Both the position numbers and the translations under genes were made by a program. The notes beneath the pieces were generated by a model that saw only the letters and a program-made list of their open reading frames with translations, was not told where the DNA came from and ran no database searches. A DNA stretch of 64,000 nt from UBA9647 sp049522195. GTDB taxonomy: Bacteria; Bacteroidota; Ignavibacteria; UBA10030. The stretch lies in the NCBI GenBank assembly GCA_049522195.1, contig JBEKOB010000009.1, forward strand, positions 1 to 64,000. The letters run 5' to 3'. Every line of letters starts with the position of its first letter. Positions within the stretch are counted from its first letter, which is position 1. Positions 34,296 to 41,460 of the stretch are shown in pieces.

Positions 34296-34471
34296 AATTC
34301 GAAATCCTAATATCGAAATACGAAAGAAATCCGAAATCCTAAACCCGAAATGCTAAACGTTCTTAGCAGAGGAGATTTTTAGCTTTGAACTTCGTGCTGA
34401 GAATTTGTTTAGTGTTTTGGATTTCGTGCTTCGAATTTGTTTAGGATTTAGGGTTTCGAATTTCGTGCTTG
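34296..34471. repeat. Word-repeat spacer with imperfect long inverted repeat
   Basis: The spacer between the transaldolase-like gene and RNase G is AT-rich. Its left arm (about 34296-34358) is made of words like CGAAATCCTAAA; its right arm (about 34400-34471) is the imperfect reverse complement, with words like TTTAGGATTTCGAATT. The arms could pair over more than 50 bases with many mismatches. It has no coding frame. Confidence 0.6.
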
Positions 34472-34475
34472 GTTG

Positions 34476-36125
34476 TCAGATCTTGTATTGCTCGGTAATG
34501 TCCTTGTTCTGTTTCACGGAAATGAACCGGAAATCGTCCATCGCAAGAGCCTGGTCTGGAACAACCTTTACCTTGACGAAGAACTTGAACATGATTTTCG
34601 TCAGCCGACTGATGGTCCCCTGCGTGAGATAGCCTGCCGTATTGGGATTGACGTGAAGCTGGAGGCGGAACTCGCGCGACTCCGATTTAAACCGGCGGAT
34701 CCAGCGCTCGATCTGGTTCAGCGTCGTCGTCTTCGATTGCACGAGACCTGTCCCGCCACAGGTGGGGCATGCATCACTGAGACTCATTTGAACGTTCTGG
34801 CGAATTCGCTGCCGGGTTATCTGCATCAGACCGAATTCCGTCATAGGAAGCACGGTAGCCTTGGCGCGATCGCGCTTGAGCTCCTTCTTCACTTCATCAT
34901 ACACTTTCTTCCTGTTCTTCTCATCGTCGAGGTCGATGAAATCGATGACGATAATTCCGCCGATGTCCCGAAGGCGGAGTTGGCGCGTCATCTCGCGTGC
35001 TGCCTCGAGATCGGTCCTTAGCGAATTCAGCTCCTGCTCCCTCTTTGCCGCGTACCTGCCGCTGTTGACGTCAATGACTGTCATCGCTTCCGTCTTCTCG
35101 ATGAAGATGTATCCGCCGCTCTTGAGCCATACCTTCTTGCTCATCAGGGTCTGGATATCCTTCTCCACGCCGTACTTGTCGAAGATCGGTTCTTTCCCCT
35201 TGTAGTATTCCAGCCGGTCAAGCATATCAGGAGACATCCACTGGACGTACGCCTTGATCTCCTTGAACAGCTTCTTGTCATCCACGCCCACTCGTTCGAC
35301 CCGGTCACCGAACAGATCGCGGATCACGCTCGATGTCGTGGTCATATCTTTGTAGACCAATGCGGGAGGGTTTTCGGTCTTGACCGCCTTTTCGATGTTC
35401 GACCAAACCCTGAGCAATTCCTCGAGGTCTTGTTTGATCAGGTTATCTTCCTTCCCTTCAGCAACGGTCCTGATAATTGCTCCAAATCCCGACGGAAGAA
35501 TCGGGCGTACGACTCTCCGCAGCCGCCTCTTTTCTTTGAAGTCCGAGAGTTTCTTCGAAACTCCGACTTTTCCGTCAAACGGAAGAAGGACAAGAAACCG
35601 ACCCGGGAGAGAGATTTCGGAAGTCACCCTGACCCCCTTCTTGCCGACGGGCTCCTTTGTGATCTGCACAAGGATGTCCTGCCCCTTCTGAAGGTTCACC
35701 TCCCGGTCGGGACGATGATGTCGCTGCCCGTCGCCGTTCGTGTGTCCGCCTCTCCGCGTATCAGCAGGCGGAGCGGCGGGTGCAGGCGCATCGGGCGAAG
35801 GAGAAACACCGGTTGCCGCGGCGGTCGCAGGGTTCGCCGATGGCTCGTGTTCATCGTCATCGTCGTCGTCTTCGAACAGGGCGTTGTATTCGGAAAGTGA
35901 GGAGCCGATGTCGGAAAAATGAAGGAAAGCGTCTTGCTGAAGGCCGATATCGATGAACGCCGCGCGGATGCCGGGCATCACCTTGGCAACCTTGCCAAGA
36001 TAAATGTCCCCCACCATGCGTTCCTTACCGGGGGTTTCTACGAAAAGCTCAGCGAGTTTTCCGTCTTCAAGAATGGCAATACGATGTTCGTTCGCCGTGG
36101 AATTGATAACAATTTCTTTTTTCAT
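34476..36125 (-). CDS. rng: Ribonuclease G/E family endoribonuclease
   Basis: The protein of about 549 residues has an S1 domain at the N-terminus (VGDIYLGKVAKVMPGIRAAFIDIG). The nuclease domain includes SGGYIFIEKTEAMTVIDVNSGRY with the metal-binding aspartates, GGIIVIDFIDL, and the zinc-link ACPTCGGTG near residue 475. It lacks the long degradosome tail of RNase E and so fits RNase G. An acidic and Pro/Ala-rich insertion of about 60 residues (EDDDDDDEHE... to about residue 145) interrupts the S1 region. The ATG at 36125 is preferred; a TTG at 36137 is possible. Confidence 0.93.
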   Translation of the reverse strand: MKKEIVINSTANEHRIAILEDGKLAELFVETPGKERMVGDIYLGKVAKVMPGIRAAFIDIGLQQDAFLHFSDIGSSLSEYNALFEDDDDDDEHEPSANPATAAATGVSPSPDAPAPAAPPADTRRGGHTNGDGQRHHRPDREVNLQKGQDILVQITKEPVGKKGVRVTSEISLPGRFLVLLPFDGKVGVSKKLSDFKEKRRLRRVVRPILPSGFGAIIRTVAEGKEDNLIKQDLEELLRVWSNIEKAVKTENPPALVYKDMTTTSSVIRDLFGDRVERVGVDDKKLFKEIKAYVQWMSPDMLDRLEYYKGKEPIFDKYGVEKDIQTLMSKKVWLKSGGYIFIEKTEAMTVIDVNSGRYAAKREQELNSLRTDLEAAREMTRQLRLRDIGGIIVIDFIDLDDEKNRKKVYDEVKKELKRDRAKATVLPMTEFGLMQITRQRIRQNVQMSLSDACPTCGGTGLVQSKTTTLNQIERWIRRFKSESREFRLQLHVNPNTAGYLTQGTISRLTKIMFKFFVKVKVVPDQALAMDDFRFISVKQNKDITEQYKI

Positions 36126-36139
36126 GCTGGAATCCAATC

Positions 36140-36400
36140 CACCTCAGACTCCACTCTATGGGAATGAGACACAGCGCAGCGGGCGAAGATGGACGAACCC
36201 CCATTTGGCGCGGCGAACGACCGCAGGGAGAAATTCGTGGCAAGAACCGTCCAGATCGACTTTTGCGTTGGGTCAACCAGATCACTTCGTTCTGAAAGCT
36301 TCGGGAAGCGATCGGGATGATAACCCCGGTCCGCCGGAGGGCGTGACGGGGCGCAGTCCGCACAAGTGTAAGACTGGTGGTGAGAAGTGAGAAAAAGAGA
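36140..36400. other. GC-rich structured non-coding segment upstream of rng, identity unknown
   Basis: About 260 bases with no convincing gene lie upstream of rng. They contain short hairpins such as GCTTC-GG-GAAGC near 36298 and complementary G/C-rich blocks around 36322-36352. Frames across it are spurious-looking on both strands. It could be a structured 5-prime leader of rng (RNase E mRNA is autoregulated through its leader in E. coli), an unannotated RNA or a dispersed repeat. I could not fit RNase P RNA or tmRNA to it. A single G/A-rich word stretch at 36379-36412 closes it. Confidence 0.35.
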
Positions 36401-36526
36401 AATGAGATGAGGAGTACCATGAGTTAAGTGCCTGGTTTTTATTCACCCACGCACAGCAGTGAAGAGCCAACGAGGCGGGCTTTACGGGCTGAAGCAGCCA
36501 GATCCCCTGACTGCAACAAATAAAAA

Positions 36527-36628
36527 GAGGTCAAGCGACCCTGTGTCACACAAAACCTTTTGCCGACCGTTGCTTCCTTCCGGACCTGGCGGGGTTGAGC
36601 AACGTCTTGTTGCACAGGACTTGACCTC
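36527..36628 (-). ncRNA. ffs: Signal recognition particle RNA (small bacterial 4.5S type)
   Basis: The minus-strand transcript starts GAGGTCAAGTCCTGTG and ends CACAGGGTCGCTTGACCTC, so its ends form a long terminal stem. The apex carries the universally conserved GGTCCGGAAGGAAGCA block with the GGAA tetraloop and the asymmetric internal loop that bind Ffh. At 102 bases it is the short bacterial form without an Alu domain. Directly after the 3-prime end the minus strand reads CTTTTTATTT, serving as terminator. It targets nascent membrane proteins with Ffh. Confidence 0.95.
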
Positions 36629-36674
36629 AATGCTGAAAGAAAACCCAAAGAAACTCTCCGAGATGACTGAAAAA

Positions 36675-36768
36675 CTGGTTAATTAGTGATTGGTTAATTG
36701 GTTAGTTCCCATAGATGGGATTTCTCTCCATCTACCAATTAACGAATTAACTATTCACCAATAAACTA
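36675..36768. repeat. GGTTAATT-word spacer with inverted symmetry
   Basis: Words GGTTAATTAG, GGTTAATTGGTTAG on the left and CCAATTAACGAATTAACTATTCACC on the right form an imperfect inverted repeat. It centres on a short hairpin (CATAGATGGGA with TCTCCATC). It separates the SRP RNA from tRNA-Ala and holds no gene. Confidence 0.55.
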
Positions 36769-36773
36769 CATCG

Positions 36774-36847
36774 TGGAGCTGATCGGGCTCGAACCGACGA
36801 CCTCTTCGTTGCGAACGAAGCGCTCTCCCAAGCTGAGCTACAGCCCC
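36774..36847 (-). tRNA. tRNA-Ala, anticodon CGC
   Basis: The minus strand folds as a full cloverleaf. The acceptor GGGGCTG pairs with CAGCTCC and contains the G3:U70 pair that specifies alanine. The D arm is AGCTCAGCTTGGGAGAGC. The anticodon stem CTTCG/CGAAG closes loop TTCGCAA (anticodon CGC, codon GCG), and the T loop is GGTTCGAGCC. The discriminator base is A and no CCA is encoded, so CCA must be added after transcription. Confidence 0.95.
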
Positions 36848-36860
36848 GGAATAATTGACA

Positions 36861-36889
36861 ATTGTAAATGGCCAATTGCCAATTGTCAA
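36861..36889 (-). promoter_or_regulatory. Sigma70-type promoter of tRNA-Ala, inside a CAATTG-word repeat
   Basis: On the minus strand TTGACA (36889-36884), a 17-base spacer and TACAAT (36866-36861) lie 14 bases before the first base of tRNA-Ala. Both boxes are at or one base from consensus. They fall within an imperfect palindrome of CAATTG words (36852-36889). Confidence 0.75.
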
Positions 36890-36942
36890 CGGGTAATGAA
36901 AATGTAAGGAGAAACTGAGAAAAAAACAACGTGATTATCGGA

Positions 36943-37284
36943 CTAGCCGACGCGTCGAAACAGGCTTTCGATGCGGGCTTCCAGTTCCGCCGGGCGAAAC
37001 GGTTTCACCACGTATTCATGCGCTCCGAGTTTGGAACATCGTATCCGGTCAGCGCTGCTGTCCTTGGATGAGACGACTATCACCGGAACGTGTGCAAGTG
37101 ACCGATCCTCGCGCATCCGGCGAATTACTTCGAATCCATCGATTCCTGGCATCGAAAGGTCGAGAATCATGCAATCCGGGAGCCTATTCTCCTGAAGCCA
37201 CTCGAGCGCCTGCTCGCCGTTTTCGAGGCAGACCACATTGAATCGGTCCCCCAACAGGCTTTCAAGTATCATGCGGATTGCCAT
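36943..37284 (-). CDS. CheY-like response regulator (stand-alone REC domain), start displaced
   Basis: From the first ATG the frame gives 113 residues of a receiver domain: CMILDLSMPGIDGFEVI with the phosphorylated Asp, VIVVSSKD with the Thr/Ser position as Ser, and YVVKPFRP with the conserved Lys. The frame continues upstream of this ATG, through codons for TDKTILVVDDE, which is the conserved first strand with the acidic pocket. No ATG, GTG or TTG is present in frame before the stop at 37327-37329. The true protein must start at a non-standard codon near 37317-37320, or the sequence has a one-base shift near 37318-37326. The partner kinase is not in the window. Confidence 0.85.
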   Translation of the reverse strand: MAIRMILESLLGDRFNVVCLENGEQALEWLQENRLPDCMILDLSMPGIDGFEVIRRMREDRSLAHVPVIVVSSKDSSADRIRCSKLGAHEYVVKPFRPAELEARIESLFRRVG

Positions 37285-37353
37285 TTCGTCATCAACGACA
37301 AGGATGGTTTTGTCCGTGATGAGACCTCAATGCGCCTTTCCATGGGATTCCAA

Positions 37354-37419
37354 TGGAGGGACGTGCTCTGTCACATCCGAACATGTGCCAAAGTGGTCAC
37401 GACAGAGCGTGACCCTCCA
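37354..37419. repeat. Long imperfect palindrome, probable dispersed REP-like element
   Basis: TGGAGGGACGTGCTCTGTC (37354-37372) pairs with GACAGAGCGTGACCCTCCA (37401-37419), 16 of 19 positions or better. A 28-base loop contains a smaller ACAT...ATGT pairing. It lies in the roughly 300-base gap between the response regulator and mazG, where I see no other feature. Such palindromes are often multi-copy in genomes. Confidence 0.65.
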
Positions 37420-37591
37420 GTGTGGAGAGATCTGCTCTGCAAGGTCTGCTTCTCTCGTCCACAATTCCAATCTACACGATTTACCGAGTGGATTCAACTG
37501 CCAAGTTTGCTGTGCAGCTTGCACATTCCTAGAGTCAGATTGATTCTCCTCCCCATTTTTCTTATGATTTAAGCCCAAGAAGGAGGACCGC

Positions 37592-38386
37592 TTGAAGAAG
37601 AAGCCAACAATCGAATCACTCTTCGCCGATTATGTCCAGGTCGTTCGCAAGCTGCGGAAAGAATGTCCGTGGGATCGCGAGCAGACGCACCAATCCATCC
37701 GCCACAGCCTCATCGAGGAAGCGTACGAGGTGGTCGAAGCTATCGATCATAAGGATCTCAATGACCTGAAGCTCGAGCTCGGAGATCTACTCCTCCACGT
37801 GGTTCTCCATTCGATTATCGCAGAGGAAGAGAAGGCATTCACAATCGAGAGCGTCGTTTCCGAATCAAGCGCCAAGCTGATCCGGCGACATCCGCATGTT
37901 TTTGGCGATACGAAGGTTCGCTCTGCGGACGATGTGAAGAACAATTGGGAAAAGATCAAGCTTTCGGAAGGTCGTAAATCGCTCATGGACGGAGTCCCGA
38001 AGAAAATGCCGTCTCTGTTGCGCGCACACCGACTGCAGGAGAAGGCTTCGAAAGTCGGCTTCGACTGGAAGCGAAAAGAAGATGTGTGGGGAAAAGTCGT
38101 GGAGGAGATTGACGAGTTGCACGGCGCTGAAAAGAAGCGCTCCCATGACCGATTGGAAGAAGAATTCGGCGATCTCCTGTTTGCACTGGTCAACTACGCG
38201 CGATTCCTGAAAGTGAATCCCGAAAGCGCCCTTAGCAAGTCTACCAAGAAGTTCACCAGGCGGTTTCAGCGCATTGAGGATGAAATCCGCAAACGTGGGA
38301 AGAAGCTGGAGCATTCCACGCTGGAAGAAATGGATGCAATCTGGAATGAAGGGAAGAAACAAGAGAAGAAGACTCAGTTACGATGA
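37592..38386 (+). CDS. mazG: Nucleoside triphosphate pyrophosphohydrolase MazG
   Basis: The 264-residue protein has two MazG domains. The first carries SLIEEAYEVVEAI and LELGDLLLHVVLHS, the EExxE and ExxD metal-binding helices, near residues 35-65. The second carries EIDELHGA and LEEEFGDLLFALVNYARFL near residues 175-205. It removes pyrophosphate from NTPs, cleaning abnormal nucleotides and lowering ppGpp. The start is TTG: AGAAGGAGGACC lies 5 bases before it, and no ATG occurs nearby. Its 3-prime end overlaps the end of phoH by 9 bases, so the two converge. Confidence 0.94.
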   Translation: MKKKPTIESLFADYVQVVRKLRKECPWDREQTHQSIRHSLIEEAYEVVEAIDHKDLNDLKLELGDLLLHVVLHSIIAEEEKAFTIESVVSESSAKLIRRHPHVFGDTKVRSADDVKNNWEKIKLSEGRKSLMDGVPKKMPSLLRAHRLQEKASKVGFDWKRKEDVWGKVVEEIDELHGAEKKRSHDRLEEEFGDLLFALVNYARFLKVNPESALSKSTKKFTRRFQRIEDEIRKRGKKLEHSTLEEMDAIWNEGKKQEKKTQLR

Positions 38387-39406
38387 GTGCAGCTCATCGG
38401 GCTTGGGCGGCATTGACTCGCCATTCTTTTTTGTCCCGCCGTTCGACGCATTGAAGCGGTCATAGGCGTCGATGATGTCCTTCACCAAGCGGTGCCGCAC
38501 AACATCATTTCGATCGAAATACGCATAACCCACCCCCTGAATCGACTTCAGGATGTCCTGGATCTGCACCAGGCCCGATACGGTCGACTGCGGAAGATCT
38601 ATCTGCGTAACATCCCCCGTTATCACCGCCCGCGAGTGTGCTCCAAGACGTGTGAGGAACATTTTCATCTGCATCGCTGTAGCATTTTGCGCTTCGTCGA
38701 GGATGACGAAAGCGTTATGCAGGGTGCGCCCCCGCATATAGGCGAGCGGAACGATTTCAATGATGCGCTTCTCCATATAGCTGCGAAATCTCTCCGCCGA
38801 GAGCATATCATCGAGTGCATCATACAGCGGTCGAAGGTACGGATCGACCTTCTCCTGGAGGTCGCCTGGAAGAAATCCAAGATTCTCCCCAGCTTCCACA
38901 GCAGGTCGCGCAAGGACGACTTTTGTAACGTCCCTGTTTTTGAGCGCAGCGACGGCCATCGCCACAGCAAGATAGGTTTTCCCCGTACCGGCCGGACCGA
39001 TCGCAAATACAATATCATTCTTCCGGATCTGTTGAATGTACACCTTCTGACCGGGCGTACGCGGTTTGATGATCCCCACCTTGGTGTAGAGTATCGCGAA
39101 ATCGGAATCTTCTGCAGAGATTTGCCGTGGGGCCTCGGGGACTGAGCCATTGACCGTCACAAGATCAATGACCGTGTCCACGTCGTTTGGGGCGAGGTTG
39201 CCGTTTTTGTTGAGGATGTAAATCAGTTCTTTGAAAATCTTTTCAACTTTCGCCGTCTCCCCATCTGCACCCCGCACTGTCAGGAGGTCGCCTCTGACGG
39301 TAATCGTTGCATCGAAGCGATCCTCTATGAGCTGGAGGTTGGCGTCGTTGAATCCAAGTAGTTGCATGGTATCGACGCCGGCAAGCAGCACTTTTCGTTC
39401 AGCCAA
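38378..39406 (-). CDS. PhoH-family ATPase
   Basis: The 342-residue protein has an N-terminal KH-like region (about residues 15-80) and the PhoH P-loop domain. Walker A is FAIGPAGTGKTYLAVAMA near residue 140 and Walker B is NAFVILDEAQNATAMQMK near residue 235; RFRSYMEKRIIEIVPLAYMRGRT lies between them. PhoH (YbeZ) ATPases work on RNA, in many bacteria together with YbeY in ribosome maturation. YbeY is not adjacent here. The gene converges on mazG and is separated from the LysM-protein gene by a strong terminator. Confidence 0.93.
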   Translation of the reverse strand: MAERKVLLAGVDTMQLLGFNDANLQLIEDRFDATITVRGDLLTVRGADGETAKVEKIFKELIYILNKNGNLAPNDVDTVIDLVTVNGSVPEAPRQISAEDSDFAILYTKVGIIKPRTPGQKVYIQQIRKNDIVFAIGPAGTGKTYLAVAMAVAALKNRDVTKVVLARPAVEAGENLGFLPGDLQEKVDPYLRPLYDALDDMLSAERFRSYMEKRIIEIVPLAYMRGRTLHNAFVILDEAQNATAMQMKMFLTRLGAHSRAVITGDVTQIDLPQSTVSGLVQIQDILKSIQGVGYAYFDRNDVVRHRLVKDIIDAYDRFNASNGGTKKNGESMPPKPDELHSS

Positions 39407-39442
39407 ACCGATATGCCTCCCGAGGGTTCCACCTCAAAAAAG

Positions 39443-39485
39443 CGAAACGCCCTCGCACCCGCACAGTGGTGCGGAGAGGGCGTTT
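39443..39485 (-). terminator. Strong intrinsic terminator after the LysM-protein gene
   Basis: An 11-bp stem (GAAACGCCCTC and GAGGGCGTTTC) with a further inner GCAC/GTGC pairing is followed on the minus strand by GCTTTTTTG. It ends the transcript of the coiled-coil LysM gene before phoH. Confidence 0.88.
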
Positions 39486-39536
39486 CAAAGACGTATACGC
39501 TCGTGTATTCAACAAATCGACGGAAGTAGTACTCCC

Positions 39537-40313
39537 TTACTTCTTGACTGGAGCTGCCGGCTTCGCTGCAGGCTCTTCGGCTGCCTTCTTCTTGTTCCAG
39601 TATGACCGGACGGCTGACTTTTCTTCCTTCGACAGTTCAGCTTTCGGAGGAATGGTCAGAACCTGCCCCTTCTTGATCACGTCGGGGTTCTTGATCTTGT
39701 CCTTGTTCCCCTGCCAGATCTTCGGCCACAGGAATGCGTTGTCATAAATTTTCGGCTTCTTTGCGATGTTCCAGAGGCAATCCCGGTCTTTCGCCCATGT
39801 ACCAACCGTGTAGGTCATCGCCATCTGAGCGGATTCAAGAGTCTTGCGGAGCGCATCGAGACGATTCTGCTCTTCCTTGATCCGGTCAAAGTACTTCGGC
39901 AAGGCGCTGAGCTTGTTCTTCTTTACTTCATCCAGCATCTTCTGGACATCATCAATCTCACCCTTGCGGGCCCAGAGGTCCTGGTTGGACAGACGGGACA
40001 GCTCGTTGATCTTTCCATCGATCTGATCGAGCTTTGCTGCAAATGCACGCTCGGAGGCGGCATCCGCACCGACGAGAGCCATGATGTCTTCGTTGCATTT
40101 CTTAAGCGCTGCTGCTTTGTCGGCATCTTCCTGTTTCAACTTGTCAACTTCGGTCTGCAACGCGGTCAACTTATTCTTGAGCTCATTCCGTGTGGCAGTA
40201 AGTTCAGTGATCTGTTTCTGCCACTCTTCTTTTGTCATTTCCTGTGCAGCGGCGTACGAGCACACATAGAGCACTAAGGCCGCCACGAGGATTACACGAT
40301 TCATAACTTTCAT
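39537..40313 (-). CDS. Exported coiled-coil protein with C-terminal LysM domain
   Basis: The protein of about 258 residues has a signal peptide (cleavage near AAAQ). A long coiled-coil follows (about residues 25-160, many Lys/Glu/Leu heptads). A LysM-like domain follows: YTVGTWAKDRDCLWNIAKKP and IYDNAFLWPKIWQGNKDKI ending GQVLTIPP, at about residues 165-225. An Ala/Pro/Lys tail ends it. LysM binds peptidoglycan glycan strands, so it may anchor or space the envelope. The ATG at 40313 follows AAGGAGAATGACC; the ATG at 40319 is too close to that site. It may be co-transcribed with the small lipoprotein upstream. Confidence 0.8.
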   Translation of the reverse strand: MKVMNRVILVAALVLYVCSYAAAQEMTKEEWQKQITELTATRNELKNKLTALQTEVDKLKQEDADKAAALKKCNEDIMALVGADAASERAFAAKLDQIDGKINELSRLSNQDLWARKGEIDDVQKMLDEVKKNKLSALPKYFDRIKEEQNRLDALRKTLESAQMAMTYTVGTWAKDRDCLWNIAKKPKIYDNAFLWPKIWQGNKDKIKNPDVIKKGQVLTIPPKAELSKEEKSAVRSYWNKKKAAEEPAAKPAAPVKK

Positions 40314-40342
40314 GGTCATTCTCCTTGGTAGTAGGCCTTAGA

Positions 40343-40603
40343 TTACATTCCCTTTAGACGCTCTTGGACGAGCGCTTTATCTTTTTCACATTGCGCCAGC
40401 TGAGCTGTCTTGTCGGCGATGGCCTTCATCAACGCTGCCTTCTCCGAATCTTTTGCAGAGATTTCTCGCTGCAAGGACGCCACCTCGGCCTTCAAGTCCT
40501 CCAATTGCTTCAACTCTGCGGCACTTGGCTTACTCGTGCAGCCGCTTGCCAATGTCGCCAGCAGAGCGCCTGCAACAAATAGACCAGCATATGATTTCTT
40601 CAT
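40343..40603 (-). CDS. Small coiled-coil lipoprotein (Lpp-like)
   Basis: The 86-residue product has a lipoprotein signal MKKSYAGLFVAGALLATLASGC, modified at the Cys near residue 22. The remainder is a continuous helix of heptads (LEDLKAEVASLQREISAKDSEKAAL). This resembles Braun-lipoprotein-style envelope spacers in size and build, though not in sequence. Start 40603 is set by the preceding AGGAGAAG and by the signal peptide. A clear promoter lies at 40664-40692, and the LysM coiled-coil gene follows downstream. Confidence 0.82.
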   Translation of the reverse strand: MKKSYAGLFVAGALLATLASGCTSKPSAAELKQLEDLKAEVASLQREISAKDSEKAALMKAIADKTAQLAQCEKDKALVQERLKGM

Positions 40604-40663
40604 AAGAACTTCTCCTATGTATTCAAGAGCATGATCCGGCAATCAGAAATCCAATTCTGGAGA

Positions 40664-40692
40664 ATGATACGCATTCAAGCCCTCAAAGTCAA
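40664..40692 (-). promoter_or_regulatory. Sigma70-type promoter for the small lipoprotein gene
   Basis: On the minus strand TTGACT (40692-40687), exactly 17 bases, then TATCAT (40669-40664) give a near-consensus promoter. The start site would be near 40657, leaving a leader of about 50 bases before ATG 40603. Confidence 0.75.
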
Positions 40693-40729
40693 GAAAAAGT
40701 GACCTGTTAAATGTTTTTAAGTGTTGAGC

Positions 40730-41455
40730 TTACAGTAGACCGCGTTGAGCGAAACTTGAGAATTGTGCGCCGCCGATGATGACGTGGTCATAGACAGGAA
40801 TTCCCAGAATCTTGCCCGCTTCAGTTAATTGCTTTGTGATGGCAAGGTCTTCCTGGCTTGGTTCAGGATTGCCGCTTGGGTGATTGTGCACAAAAATCAC
40901 GCTCGCAGCTTTCTCCTTCAGGGCGTCGGCGAAGCACTCACGCGGGTGGACCAACGACGAGTTGAGCGTTCCACTGGTGATCCGGAGATCGCGCATCAGA
41001 TGATTCGAAGTGGTCAGAAGCAGAGCCCAGAACTCCTCATGCCGGAGATCACGAAGCCTTGGTGAGAAAATGCGCGCCACATCTTCGGGGGCCTGCAGGA
41101 TCGGATGATCTGTTCCGTCACTTGCAGGCAAACGGCGCAGGAGCTCGAACGCGGCCACGAGACTCGCGGCTCGAACCCTGCCGATGCCGAGATGGCTGAA
41201 ATCAACCACCGACATCCTGGCAAGGTCTCTGAGCGATCGATGATCGGAAAGAAGTTTCTTTGCGAGGTCAACGGCGGTGACACCTTTGGAGCCGGAGCGG
41301 AGGAGAATTGCGAGGAGTTCGGCTTCGGAGAGAGCTGCCGGTCCATGTCTGGTTAACTTTTCTCGAGGACGCTCCCCTGCGGGCCACTGCTTGATGGTGG
41401 TGTGATAGTATGAGGGCTCAAACACCTTCCGTTCAGTGTGGTTGCCGGACTTCAT
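40730..41455 (-). CDS. radC: RadC-family JAB/MPN protein
   Basis: The 241-residue protein has an N-terminal helix-hairpin-helix part (ERPREKLTRHGPAALSEAELLAILLRSG) and the RadC JAMM motif. HPRECFADAL is followed by VIFVHNHPSGNPEPSQED, whose His and Asp residues would bind zinc. RadC was once called a DNA repair protein, but its role is not settled. The start lies just after the stop of the TPR/ligand-binding gene with ATAGGTGG before the ATG, so it is the last gene of that set. Confidence 0.93.
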   Translation of the reverse strand: MKSGNHTERKVFEPSYYHTTIKQWPAGERPREKLTRHGPAALSEAELLAILLRSGSKGVTAVDLAKKLLSDHRSLRDLARMSVVDFSHLGIGRVRAASLVAAFELLRRLPASDGTDHPILQAPEDVARIFSPRLRDLRHEEFWALLLTTSNHLMRDLRITSGTLNSSLVHPRECFADALKEKAASVIFVHNHPSGNPEPSQEDLAITKQLTEAGKILGIPVYDHVIIGGAQFSSFAQRGLL

Positions 41456-41460
41456 GCCAC

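Noticed and set aside
32500..34475. Glycine riboswitch near gcvT
   Set aside because: gcvT follows the transaldolase-like gene by 2 bases, and the upstream spacer is a word-repeat element without riboswitch features.
36140..36400. RNase P RNA or tmRNA
   Set aside because: Neither the conserved 5-prime/3-prime blocks of RNase P nor a tRNA-like end with a tag frame could be found on either strand.
36067..36420. 117-residue minus-strand frame upstream of rng
   Set aside because: It overlaps the rng start, has no domain or ribosome-binding site, and its composition looks like a non-coding shadow.
37327..37578. 83-residue minus-strand frame
   Set aside because: It is formed by the palindrome at 37354-37419 and has no start signal or homology by eye.
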